From contig NZ_VIWW01000001.1 of the NCBI RefSeq assembly GCF_007829885.1, positions 4,836,001 through 4,900,000 on the forward strand: a stretch of DNA of 64,000 nt, in the 5' to 3' direction. Under the pieces are notes generated by a model. That model saw only the letters and a list, made by a program, of their open reading frames with translations, ran no database searches and was not told the origin of the DNA. Each line of letters starts with the position of its first letter. Position 1 is the first letter of the stretch. Source of the stretch: Streptomyces brevispora (lineage in GTDB: Bacteria > Actinomycetota > Actinomycetes > Streptomycetales > Streptomycetaceae). The position numbers were made by a program, and so were the translations under genes. Shown piece after piece: positions 35,430 to 44,500 of this stretch.

Positions 35430-37130
35430 ATGGCCCAGGTCCAGCGCATGTCCCGATTGATGATCAAGACACTGCGTGACGACCCGGCGGACGCCGAGAC
35501 GCTCAACCACAAGCTGCTCGTCCGGGCCGGATACGTACGTCGCACCGCCGCCGGAATCTGGTCCTGGCTGCCGCTCGGCAAGAAGGTCCTGGACAACGTC
35601 ACCCGCGTCGTCCGCGAGGAGATGGACGCCATCGGCGGCCAGGAGGTCCTGCTCCCCGCCCTGCTGCCCAAGGAGGCGTACGAGGCGAGCGGCCGGTACG
35701 AGGAGTACGGCGACCTGCTGTTCCGCCTCAAGGACCGCAAGGGATCCGACTACCTCCTCGGCCCCACCCACGAGGAGATCTTCACCCAGGTCGTCAAGGA
35801 CATGTGCTCGTCCTACAAGGACCTGCCGGTGATCCTCTACCAGATCCAGACCAAGTACCGCGACGAGGCCCGCCCCCGCGCCGGCGTGCTGCGCGGCCGT
35901 GAGTTCCAGATGAAGGACTCGTACTCCTTCGACACCACCGACGAGGGTCTCGTCGAGGCGTACCGGCTCCACCGCGCCGCCTACATCCGGATCTTCGAGC
36001 GGCTCGGCCTCGACCACCGCATCGTCTCCGCCGTGTCCGGAGCCATGGGCGGCTCGGCGTCCGAGGAGTTCCTGGCGCCCGCCCCGGCCGGCGAGGACAC
36101 CTTCGTCGACTGCCCCGGCTGCGACTACGCCGCCAACACCGAGGCCGTCACCTTCCGGGCCACCCCGGCCGACGCCTCGGGCACCGGCCCCGTCGAGGAA
36201 CTGGACACCCCCGACACCCCGACCATCGAGACCCTCGCCGCCCACCTCGGCGTCCCGGCCTCCGCCACCCTGAAGAACCTCCTGGTCAAGGTCGACGGCG
36301 AGATCGTGGCCGTGGGCGTGCCCGGTGACCGCGAGGTCGACCTCGGCAAGCTCGGGGAGCACCTCGCCCCCGCCGTCGTCGAACTGGTCACCGCCGAGGA
36401 CTTCGTGGGCCGCCCCGACCTGGTACGCGGCTATGTCGGCCCGCAGGGTCTGGAGAAGGTCCGCTACGTCGCCGACCCGCGCATCGCCTCCGGAACCGCC
36501 TGGATCACGGGCGCCAACAAGGAGGGTAAGCACGCGAAGAACGTCGTCGCGGGCCGCGACTTCGAGGTCGACGACTACCTCGACGTCGTCGTCGTCGAGG
36601 CGGGCGACCCCTGCCCCAACTGCGGCACCGGCCTCCAGGTGGACCGCGCCATCGAGATCGGCCACATCTTCCAGCTCGGCCGCAAGTACGCCGACATCTT
36701 CTCCCTCGACGTCCTCGGCCAGCAGGGCAAGCCCGTCCGCGTCACGATGGGCTCGTACGGCATCGGCGTCTCCCGCGCGGTGGCCGCCCTCGCCGAGCAG
36801 ACCGCCGACGACAAGGGCCTGTGCTGGCCCCGCGAGATCGCCCCGGCCGATGTGCACGTCGTCGCCGCGGGCAAGGCGCTCCAGACCGAGCTGGCGCTCG
36901 ACGTCTCCGAGAAGCTGAACGCGGCCGGCCTGCGCGTCCTGGTCGACGACCGCGCGGGCGTCTCGCCCGGCGTCAAGTTCACCGACTCCGAACTCATCGG
37001 CGTCCCGAAGATCCTGGTCGCCGGCCGCCGCTCGGCCGAGGGCGTCCTGGAGCTGAAGGACCGCCGCACGGGCGAGCGCGAGGAGCTCACCGTCGACGAG
37101 GCGATCGCCCGCCTCACCGAACAGGGCTGA
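35430..37130 (+). CDS. proS: Prolyl-tRNA synthetase, bacterial type with editing domain
   Basis: A 566-residue class II aminoacyl-tRNA synthetase. Motif 1 includes GIWSWLPLGKKVLDNV, motif 2 is TKYRDEARPRAGVLRGREF, and motif 3 is YGIGVSRAVAA near residue 445. The inserted Ala-tRNA(Pro) editing domain lies between motifs 2 and 3 (about 220-400), as in bacterial rather than archaeal-type enzymes. A C-terminal anticodon-binding domain follows. ATG 35430 has AGGAG at 35420-35424. A perfect palindromic terminator follows. Confidence 0.96.
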   Translation: MAQVQRMSRLMIKTLRDDPADAETLNHKLLVRAGYVRRTAAGIWSWLPLGKKVLDNVTRVVREEMDAIGGQEVLLPALLPKEAYEASGRYEEYGDLLFRLKDRKGSDYLLGPTHEEIFTQVVKDMCSSYKDLPVILYQIQTKYRDEARPRAGVLRGREFQMKDSYSFDTTDEGLVEAYRLHRAAYIRIFERLGLDHRIVSAVSGAMGGSASEEFLAPAPAGEDTFVDCPGCDYAANTEAVTFRATPADASGTGPVEELDTPDTPTIETLAAHLGVPASATLKNLLVKVDGEIVAVGVPGDREVDLGKLGEHLAPAVVELVTAEDFVGRPDLVRGYVGPQGLEKVRYVADPRIASGTAWITGANKEGKHAKNVVAGRDFEVDDYLDVVVVEAGDPCPNCGTGLQVDRAIEIGHIFQLGRKYADIFSLDVLGQQGKPVRVTMGSYGIGVSRAVAALAEQTADDKGLCWPREIAPADVHVVAAGKALQTELALDVSEKLNAAGLRVLVDDRAGVSPGVKFTDSELIGVPKILVAGRRSAEGVLELKDRRTGEREELTVDEAIARLTEQG

Positions 37131-37142
37131 CCGCCCCGGAGT

Positions 37143-37180
37143 ACGGCGAAGGGCCCGCACCGGTGCGGGCCCTTCGCCGT
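37143..37180. terminator. Bidirectional terminator after proS
   Basis: A perfect 38-nt palindrome (19-nt arms, ACGGCGAAGGGCCCGCACC and its complement), 12 nt after the proS stop. Because the next gene converges, it can end transcription from both sides. Confidence 0.85.
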
Positions 37181-37182
37181 TT

Positions 37183-37218
37183 CGCGGGAGACGCCGCGGG
37201 AGACGCCGCGGGAGATGG
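37183..37218. repeat. Three 12-bp tandem repeats
   Basis: CGCGGGAGACGC occurs twice exactly (37183-37194, 37195-37206) and once with two changes (37207-37218), between the proS terminator and the 3' end of the kinase-like gene. No function is apparent. Confidence 0.5.
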
Positions 37219-37244
37219 CGCAGCAGACGACGCGGGAGGCGGCG

Positions 37245-38177
37245 CTACAGCCAGCCCGCGAACTCCAGCGTCACTTCGCCCTCCTGGCCGCGTCCGGCCG
37301 CCAGCGCCCGGGTGCCCGACTCCACCGCGCGGAACAGCGTCCAGCCGTGCAGCCGCTCCCGGTCCACATCCAGCGCGTCCGCGAGCTTCTTGATCCTGCG
37401 CCGGGCCGTCACCGCACCCCCCGGCGAGGCGATCAGATCCTCGACCCGGTCCCGCACCAGCCGCGCCAGATCGTAGGCCCGCTCGCCGACCAGCGGCTCG
37501 GGCCCGACCGTCAGCCAGGGCGCGCGCTCGCCCGAGAGCACCTTGCTCTGCCGGAAGTTGCCGTGCAGCAGCAGGGTCTCGGGGGAGTGGGCGACCAGTT
37601 CCTCACGCGCTGCCAGGGCAGCCGAGACCAGCGGCTCAAGGTCCGGATCGGCCTCGGCGGCGGCCCGCATGGGTCCGGTCCGCCGCGCGGTCCGTTCGGC
37701 GACCGTCTCGAAGGCGTGGCCTGCGGGCGGCTCGACCCACAGCCGCCGCACCGTCCCCGCCGCCTCCAGCAGCGCCTTGGCCTCCGGCAGCGAACGCAGC
37801 GACACCTCGGGGTGCAGCCGTTCCAGTAGCAGGGCCCCGGCGGCGGGGTGCCCGGGGAGCAGGTCCTCGCCCGGCGTGATCAGCCGCACCGCGCCCCAGC
37901 CGTTCCAGTGCGCCAGCGCCGCCCTTTCGAGCCCTGGTGCCGCCCCGGAGGGGGAGATCTTCAACGCTGCCGGGGTGCCGTCGCCACCTCGCACCAGAAG
38001 GACCAGGCTGCTGCGCCCGCCCGGGGCGGCGACCCGGTCGACGGACAGTTCCCGCCCGGCCCCGGCCAGCGCTCGTTCGGTCAGTGCGGGAAGCCCTGCG
38101 AGCCATTCCCCGGCGGCCGTATCCCCGTACGACTCGCCGAGCGCTCGCACCAGCCGCCGCGGCGGTTCAAAACCCAT
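37245..38177 (-). CDS. Aminoglycoside/hydroxyurea phosphotransferase-like protein with degenerate active site
   Basis: A 310-residue protein with the overall layout of the antibiotic-kinase family (APH(6)/hydroxyurea kinase type). The N-lobe lysine is Lys73 in AALKIS. In active members the C-lobe has HGDLHxxN then a D in IDPKP. Here the catalytic loop reads HGNFRQSKV (205-213) and the metal loop reads VGPEP (224-228), so the catalytic Asp, the metal-binding Asn and the metal-binding Asp are replaced by Asn, Lys and Gly. It is probably not an active kinase. It lies 29 nt after the ferritin-like gene on the same strand, so the three minus-strand genes may form one operon. Confidence 0.8.
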   Translation of the reverse strand: MGFEPPRRLVRALGESYGDTAAGEWLAGLPALTERALAGAGRELSVDRVAAPGGRSSLVLLVRGGDGTPAALKISPSGAAPGLERAALAHWNGWGAVRLITPGEDLLPGHPAAGALLLERLHPEVSLRSLPEAKALLEAAGTVRRLWVEPPAGHAFETVAERTARRTGPMRAAAEADPDLEPLVSAALAAREELVAHSPETLLLHGNFRQSKVLSGERAPWLTVGPEPLVGERAYDLARLVRDRVEDLIASPGGAVTARRRIKKLADALDVDRERLHGWTLFRAVESGTRALAAGRGQEGEVTLEFAGWL

Positions 38178-38206
38178 ACGTGCCGTGTTCCCTTTCAGAG
38201 CCTTCT

Positions 38207-38731
38207 TCAGTGCGTCGTGCCGGTCGTGGCCTTCGCATCGGACCCGGTCTTCGCGTCGGCGCCGGTCACCTCGTCCGTCTCGGCGGCACGCCCCTCGCGG
38301 GATCCGTCGGCGGCCCGCTCGGCGAGCCCGGGAAAGGGTACGCCGCTGCCCCGCCAGCGCACCGAGCGCACCGCGGCCTCCCGCAACGCGTCGGCGGCCT
38401 CCCGCCGCAACGGCCCCTCGGCGGCCCGTACGAGGTCGGAGTAGACGTCCGCGACCCGGTCCTCCAGCACGGCGGCGAGCCGCACCGCCGCGGCCGGGCC
38501 GGGCACCGCGAACGGCAGAGCGTACGCGGGGTCCGCCGCCACCGGTTCACCGCCCAGGTCGCGCACCGTCCGCACCAGCGCGTCGCGGCGGGCCCGGTGG
38601 GCGTGGTGCGCGGCGGTGGCCTCGGCCCGGCGGCCCGCGGCGACCCGGCCGCCCGCCACCCCGTACCCGTACACCGCGGCGTGCTCGGCGGCCAGTGCCG
38701 CCTGTGCCGCGGTCAGTGTCCCGTCGTTCAT
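38207..38731 (-). CDS. Ferritin-like domain protein (DUF4439 type)
   Basis: A 174-residue, Ala/Arg-rich, mostly helical protein (AAQAALAAEHAAVYGYGVAGG at the start, LAAVLEDRVADVYSDLV later) resembling the ferritin-like four-helix proteins of actinobacteria. The tail after residue 140 is low complexity. No complete diiron ligand set is obvious, so iron binding is not claimed. It starts at 38731, overlapping the upstream lipoprotein stop by 4 nt (ATGA). Confidence 0.78.
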   Translation of the reverse strand: MNDGTLTAAQAALAAEHAAVYGYGVAGGRVAAGRRAEATAAHHAHRARRDALVRTVRDLGGEPVAADPAYALPFAVPGPAAAVRLAAVLEDRVADVYSDLVRAAEGPLRREAADALREAAVRSVRWRGSGVPFPGLAERAADGSREGRAAETDEVTGADAKTGSDAKATTGTTH

Positions 38732-39270
38732 GCCTTCGTCTCCTTGGCCTGTCCGGTCAGCAGATAGGCGTGGGCCGAGGCCGCCGCCGCGACCGAGGCG
38801 AGCAGCCGGGCCAGCTCCGGCGGCGCCTCCAGCAGGGCCGCCGTGTGCGAGGCCGCGGCGCTGCGCTCGGCGGTGGCCAGTGCCTTGACGGCCTCTTCGG
38901 GACCGCCGACGGGCCGCGTCCGGACGAAGTCGAGCGAGGCCCCCTTGGCCGGGGCGAGGGCCTTGACGTGGGCGCGGACGGCGTCGCGCAGCGGGATGAG
39001 CCCGGCCGCCGTCGCCGGGTGGGCGGCGAGCACACCCTCGTACTGGCCGAGCAGGGAGGCGCTCACACCGGCGGCCTTCTTCCGCAGCGAGGTCTCCACC
39101 CGCTCCGCGGACGAGCGGTCGGCCGCGGTCCGCGCTTCGGTGTGCCCGGAGCCCTTCAGACCGCCGTCCCCGTCATCGGCGTCGCTTCCGCAGCCGGCCA
39201 GTGCCGCCCCCATGGCGATCGCTCCCGTCGCGGTGAGCGCGCCCCTGCGCGTCGTCCCCGTGCGCCGCAC
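38728..39270 (-). CDS. Tat-type lipoprotein of unknown function
   Basis: A 180-residue lipoprotein. The signal peptide carries paired Arg (TTRRGALTATGA) and a lipobox LAGC with Cys27. The rest is helical and Ala-rich and looks like a partner of the ferritin-like protein it overlaps. GTG 39270 has AAGGAG directly upstream at good spacing. It is divergent from rimP. Confidence 0.82.
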   Translation of the reverse strand: MRRTGTTRRGALTATGAIAMGAALAGCGSDADDGDGGLKGSGHTEARTAADRSSAERVETSLRKKAAGVSASLLGQYEGVLAAHPATAAGLIPLRDAVRAHVKALAPAKGASLDFVRTRPVGGPEEAVKALATAERSAAASHTAALLEAPPELARLLASVAAAASAHAYLLTGQAKETKA

Positions 39271-39449
39271 TTGTTCTCCTTCGGACCTGGACCTGTCTTG
39301 ACCGGATGTGTCCGGAAGTGATCACCGCAGGCGAGCGTACCCGCGCTCGGGGGGGCCGGCGGACGGCAACACCCCTCGGGACCGGATACCCTTTGACCCA
39401 GACACGCGACGAACCCCACAACAGCACACGCGGCCGAGGAGTCACCCGG

Positions 39450-39947
39450 ATGAGCACCACCCAGAGCGAGAAGCTGCGCGGGCTGGTCGAACCGCTCGTC
39501 AGCGCCGAGCAGCTGGATCTGGAAGAGATCGAAGTGTCCCGGGCCGGCCGTCGCCGGGTGCTGCGGATCATCGTGGACTCCGAAGAGGGCGTGGAGCTCG
39601 ACACCTGTGCGGAGTTGAGCCGTGCGATCTCCGCGATGCTCGACGAGACCGATGTGATGGGCGAGGACGAGTACGTCCTGGAGGTCAGCTCTCCCGGTGC
39701 CGACCGCCCGCTGACCGAGCACCGCCACTACGTACGTGCCACCGGCCGCCTGGCCAGGCTCCAGCTGCGCGAGGGCGGCGAGCTGGTGGCCCGCATCCTC
39801 GCGGTCGACGACGAGGGTCTCGATCTCGAGGTGCCGGGTGTCAAGGGCCGCAAGCCCACGTCCCGCCGGATCGCCTTCGATGAGATCGCGAAGGCCCGCG
39901 TGGAGCTGGAATTCAACCGCAAGGACAAGAAGGAAGAGGAGGCGTAG
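39450..39947 (+). CDS. rimP: Ribosome maturation factor RimP
   Basis: A 165-residue 30S-assembly factor (YhbC family). Its N-terminal alpha/beta domain (EKLRGLVEPLVSAEQLDLEE) and C-terminal SH3-like domain are recognisable, with EVSSPGADRPL as the family signature. ATG 39450 has GAGGAG at 39436-39441. It opens the rimP-nusA-ylxR-infB-DUF503-rbfA-truB series; nusA starts 2 nt after its stop. Confidence 0.95.
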   Translation: MSTTQSEKLRGLVEPLVSAEQLDLEEIEVSRAGRRRVLRIIVDSEEGVELDTCAELSRAISAMLDETDVMGEDEYVLEVSSPGADRPLTEHRHYVRATGRLARLQLREGGELVARILAVDDEGLDLEVPGVKGRKPTSRRIAFDEIAKARVELEFNRKDKKEEEA

Positions 39948-39949
39948 CC

Positions 39950-40990
39950 GTGGACATCGATGTGAAGCTTCTGAAGGGCTTGGCGCAGGACAAGGAGATC
40001 CCGTTCGACGTGCTCGTCGAGGCGATCGAGTCGGCCCTCCTCATCGCGTACCACCGCACGGACGGCAGCCGGCGCCGGGCGCGCGTGGAGCTGGACGAGC
40101 GCGGTCATGTGACGGTGTGGGCGAAGGAGGACCCGGCCGATCTGGAAGAGGGCCAGGAGCCCAAGGAGTTCGACGACACCCCGTCGGGCTTCGGCCGGAT
40201 CGCCGCGACCACCGCCAAGCAGGTCATCCTGCAGCGGCTGCGCGACGCCGAGGACGACCGGACGTTCGGCGAGTACGCGGGCCACGAGGGCGATGTCGTC
40301 ACCGGCGTCGTCCAGCAGGGCAAGGACCCGAAGAACGTCCTGGTCGACATCGGCAAGCTGGAGGCCATCCTGCCGGTGCAGGAGCAGGTGCCGGGCGAGG
40401 AGTACACCCACGGCCTGCGGCTGCGCACCTATGTCGTACGGGTGGCCAAGGGAGTGCGCGGTCCGTCGGTGACGCTGTCGCGGACCCACCCCAACCTGGT
40501 GAAGAAGCTCTTCGCGCTCGAGGTCCCCGAGATCGCCGACGGTTCCGTCGAGATCTGCGCGATCGCCCGCGAGGCCGGCCACCGCACCAAGATCGCGGTC
40601 CGCTCCACTCGCTCCGGTCTCAACGCCAAGGGCGCCTGCATCGGCCCGATGGGCGGCCGTGTGCGCAATGTCATGGCCGAGCTGCTCGGCGAGAAGATCG
40701 ACATCGTGGACTGGTCGGACGACCCGGCGGAGATGGTCGCCAACGCGCTGTCGCCCGCGCGGGTCAGCGAGGTCGAGGTCGTGGACCTCGGAGCGCGCTC
40801 CGCCCGGGTCACCGTGCCCGACTACCAGCTGTCGCTGGCGATCGGCAAGGAGGGGCAGAACGCCCGTCTCGCCGCCCGTCTCACCGGCTGGCGCATCGAC
40901 ATCCGCCCGGACACCGAGACGGACGCCGAGCGCGATGTCGCCGACCGCGAGCGGGCCGAGCGGGCCCGGGAGCGCGCCGAGCGGCGCTGA
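39950..40990 (+). CDS. nusA: Transcription termination/antitermination factor NusA
   Basis: A 346-residue NusA with an N-terminal RNA-polymerase-binding domain, an S1 domain (about 130-200) and two KH domains (LAIGKEGQNARLAARL in the second). It lacks the acidic C-terminal repeats of E. coli NusA, which is normal for actinobacteria. GTG 39950 has AGGAGG at 39937-39942. The last 30 residues are a charged Arg/Glu helix. Confidence 0.96.
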   Translation: MDIDVKLLKGLAQDKEIPFDVLVEAIESALLIAYHRTDGSRRRARVELDERGHVTVWAKEDPADLEEGQEPKEFDDTPSGFGRIAATTAKQVILQRLRDAEDDRTFGEYAGHEGDVVTGVVQQGKDPKNVLVDIGKLEAILPVQEQVPGEEYTHGLRLRTYVVRVAKGVRGPSVTLSRTHPNLVKKLFALEVPEIADGSVEICAIAREAGHRTKIAVRSTRSGLNAKGACIGPMGGRVRNVMAELLGEKIDIVDWSDDPAEMVANALSPARVSEVEVVDLGARSARVTVPDYQLSLAIGKEGQNARLAARLTGWRIDIRPDTETDAERDVADRERAERARERAERR

Positions 40991-41148
40991 TCCGGCGACG
41001 GTCCGGGGCGCGGAATCAAGCGCGGCACGGACCGGCCCGACCGCACGACAGGGAATAGATCTCGTCGGTATTCCGCTGAGATCACGACAACATCCGTTCG
41101 ATCTTTACCCCAAACAGGTGAGGTCGGTACGGGGAGGTAGACTTAGAC

Positions 41149-41427
41149 GTGTCTGGCCGGACGCACGCCCGAGCTTGCCCTGAGCGAACCTGTGTGGGAT
41201 GCCGGGAGCGAGCGGCCAAGAGCGAGCTGCTGCGCATCGTGGCGGACGGGGACGCATGCGTCCCTGACCCTCGCGGTACGCTGCCCGGCCGGGGTGCATA
41301 CGTACACCCCGAATCTGTCTGTCTCGACCTGGCGGTTCGCCGCCGGGCATTCCCCCGGGCCTTCAAGGCCAAGGGGCCGTTCGATCCCGCCGCGGTACAG
41401 CGGCTCGTCGAGCGGGTGACACCGTAG
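41149..41427 (+). CDS. ylxR: YlxR-family RNA-binding protein (DUF448)
   Basis: A 92-residue basic protein between nusA and infB, the standard place for YlxR. The family signature is CVGCRERAAKSELLRIV, and GRGAYVHP lies in the second half. Homologues bind RNA and modulate transcription. GTG 41149 is used, with GGGGAGG at 41131-41137. The 158 nt before it contain GGAATA and TATTCC as an inverted pair but no clear promoter. Confidence 0.92.
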   Translation: MSGRTHARACPERTCVGCRERAAKSELLRIVADGDACVPDPRGTLPGRGAYVHPESVCLDLAVRRRAFPRAFKAKGPFDPAAVQRLVERVTP

Positions 41428-41492
41428 AAAATTGAACGGCACGGGTCCCCGTGCGGTCAGGTACCTCGCGAGTTGGAAGTAGGTCGAGATTG

Positions 41493-41537
41493 CGATGAGC
41501 ACTCGATGAGTACGCGATGAGTACGCCCATGAAGTAG
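41493..41537 (+). promoter_or_regulatory. Three 11-bp repeats forming overlapping mini-ORFs in the infB leader
   Basis: CGATGAGCAC (41493-41502), CGATGAGTAC (41504-41513) and CGATGAGTAC (41515-41524) are spaced by exactly 11 nt. Each holds an ATG. Mini-ORF 1 (41495-41509) and mini-ORF 2 (41506-41520) both read Met-Ser-Thr-Arg-stop, and mini-ORF 3 (41517-41537) reads Met-Ser-Thr-Pro-Met-Lys-stop. Each start overlaps the previous stop as ATGA. Only a weak AGG precedes the first. They end 38 nt before the infB start. Confidence 0.5.
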
Positions 41538-41541
41538 CGAC

Positions 41542-41562
41542 GGTCCGGCGGTAACCCGGACC
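41542..41562 (+). promoter_or_regulatory. Hairpin just before the infB ribosome-binding site
   Basis: GGTCCGG (41542-41548) pairs with CCGGACC (41556-41562) around a 7-nt loop. The infB ribosome site AAAAGGAG begins at 41564, so the stem borders it and could influence translation. Confidence 0.5.
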
Positions 41563-41575
41563 TAAAAGGAGCGAA

Positions 41576-44500
41576 GTGGCTAAGGTCCGGGTATACGAAC
41601 TCGCCAAGGAGTTCGGGGTTGAGAGCAAGGTCGTCATGGCCAAGCTCCAGGAACTCGGTGAGTTCGTACGTTCGGCGTCCTCGACGATCGAGGCGCCGGT
41701 TGTACGCAAGTTGACTGACGCACTGCAGGGTCCCGGTGGTAACGCCGCCGGCAAGTCCGCTGCAAAGCCTGGCGCGCCCCGCAAGGCCGCCCCCGTGAAG
41801 CCCGCAGCGCCCTCCCCGGCCGCTGCGGCACGTCCCGCTGCCCCGAAGCCCGGCGTACCGGCTGCAAAGCCGGCCGCTGCCGAGGCTCCCGCGAGCAGCG
41901 CCCCCGCTGCGGCCTCCACGCCGTCCGCGGGCCCGCGTCCGGGCCCCAAGCCCGCACCCGTGAAGCCCGCCCCGGTGACCCCGGTGCCCGCAGCCGAGTT
42001 CTCGGCTCCGGCCCCGGCACAGCCGGCCGCACCGCAGCAGCAGCAGGCCCCGCGTCCCGCGGGTGCCACCCCGGGTCCCCGCCCCGCCCGTCCGGCTCCG
42101 GCCGGCGGTCAGCGTGACGGTGGCCGCGACGGTGGTCAGCGTGACGGCGGCCGTGGCGGCGAGCGCGACGGCGCCCGTGGCGGCGACCGTCCGGCACGTC
42201 CCGCGGGCCAGGGCGCCCCGCGCCCCGGCGGCGCACGTCCGGCGGGTCCCCGTCCGGGCAACAACCCGTTCACCTCCGGCGGCTCGACGGGCATGGCCCG
42301 TCCGCAGTCGCCCCGTCCCGGCGGCGCCCCGCGTCCCGGTGGCGGCTCGGAGCGCCCCGGCGCCCCGCGTCCGCAGGGCGGCCCCGGCGGCGCCCCGCGC
42401 CCGCAGGGTCAGGGCGGTGCACGTCCCTCCCCGGGCGGCATGCCGCGCCCGCAGGCTCCTCGTCCCGGCGGCGCCCCCGGCGCCGGCGGTAACCGTCCGA
42501 ACCCGGGCATGATGCCGCAGCGTCCCGCTGCCGGCCCGCGTCCCGGTGGTGGCCCCGGCGGTGGCCGTGGTCCCGGTGCCGGTGGCGGTCGCCCCGGCGG
42601 CGGTGGCGGCGCAGGTCGTCCCGGTGGCGGCGGCTTCGCAGGCCGTCCGGCCGGTCCCGGTGGCGGTGGCGGCGGTTTCGCCGGTCGTCCCGGTGGTGGC
42701 GGTGGCGGCGCAGGCCGTCCCGGTGGTGGCGGCGGCTTCGGCGGTCGTCCCGGATTCGGTGGGCGACCCGGTGGCCCCGGTGCCCGTGGTGGCACGCAGG
42801 GTGCCTTCGGCCGTCCCGGTGGTCCCGCGCGTCGTGGTCGCAAGTCGAAGCGGCAGAGGCGTCAGGAGTACGAGGCCATGCAGGCCCCGTCGGTGGGCGG
42901 CGTCATGCTGCCTCGCGGCAACGGGCAGGCTGTCCGGCTGTCGCGCGGTGCCTCCCTCACCGACTTCGCCGAGAAGATCAACGCCAACCCGGCGTCGCTC
43001 GTCGGCGTGATGATGAACCTCGGCGAGATGGTCACTGCCACGCAGTCCGTCTCCGACGAGACGCTGAAGATGCTCGCGGACGAGATGAACTTCGTCCTGG
43101 AGATCGTCAGCCCCGAGGAGGAGGACCGCGAACTGCTCGAGTCCTTCGACATCGAGTTCGGCGAGGACGAGGGCGGCGAAGAGGCCCTGGTCTCCCGTCC
43201 GCCGGTCGTGACCGTCATGGGTCACGTCGACCACGGTAAGACCCGACTGCTGGACGCGATCCGCAAGACGAACGTCGTTGCGGGCGAGGCCGGCGGCATC
43301 ACGCAGCACATCGGTGCGTACCAGGTCGGCGCCGAGGTCAATGGCGAGGACCGCAGGATCACCTTCATCGACACCCCGGGTCACGAGGCGTTCACCGCCA
43401 TGCGTGCACGTGGTGCGAAGTCCACCGACATCGCGATCCTCGTGGTGGCGGCGAACGACGGTGTGATGCCCCAGACGATCGAGGCGCTGAACCACGCCAA
43501 GGCGGCCGACGTGCCGATCGTGGTCGCGGTCAACAAGATCGACGTCGAGGGTGCGGACCCGACCAAGGTGCGCGGTCAGCTCACCGAGTTCGGTCTGGTG
43601 GCCGAGGAGTACGGCGGCGACACGATGTTCGTCGACATCTCCGCCAAGCAGGGCCTCAACATCGAGGCTCTTCTGGAGGCCGTCGTCCTCACCGCCGACG
43701 CCTCGCTCGACCTGCGGGCCAACCCGGAGCAGGACGCGCAGGGTATTGCGATCGAGTCCCACCTCGACCGCGGCCGCGGTGCCGTCGCGACCGTCCTGGT
43801 CCAGCGAGGCACGCTGCGGGTCGGCGACACGATGGTGGTCGGCGACGCGTACGGCCGAGTCCGCGCGATGCTCGACGACAAGGGCGAGAACGTCGAGGAA
43901 GCGGGTCCCTCGACCCCCGTCCTCGTGCTGGGTCTCACCAATGTCCCGGGTGCCGGCGACAACTTCCTGGTCGTCGACGAGGACCGTACGGCCCGTCAGA
44001 TCGCCGAGAAGCGTGCCGCTCGTGAGCGCAACGCCAACTTCGCCCGCAAGGGTGTCCGGTTCTCCCTGGAGAACCTGGACGAGGCGCTCAAGGCCGGTCT
44101 GGTCCAGGAGCTCAACCTCATCATCAAGGGCGACGCGTCCGGTTCGGTGGAGGCTCTCGAGTCCTCGCTGCTCCAGCTCGACGTCGGTGAAGAGGTCGAC
44201 ATCCGGGTCCTGCACCGCGGTGTGGGTGCGGTCACCGAGTCGGACATCGACCTGGCGACCGGCTCCGACGCCATCGTGATCGGCTTCAACGTGCGCGCCG
44301 CAGGGCGTGCCGCGCAGATGGCCGACCGCGAAGGTGTGGACGTCCGGTACTACTCGGTCATCTACCAGGCGATCGAAGAGATCGAAGCGGCCCTCAAGGG
44401 CATGCTCAAGCCGGAGTACGAAGAGGTCGAGCTCGGTACGGCGGAGATCCGCGAGATCTTCCGCTCGTCCAAGCTGGGCAACATCGCCGGTGTGCTGGTC

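Noticed and set aside
37245..38177. Functional antibiotic-resistance kinase
   Set aside because: The catalytic Asp and both metal-binding residues are replaced.
41493..41524. Short regular repeats as a possible CRISPR array
   Set aside because: The units are 11 bp, directly adjacent, without spacers, and no cas genes are present.
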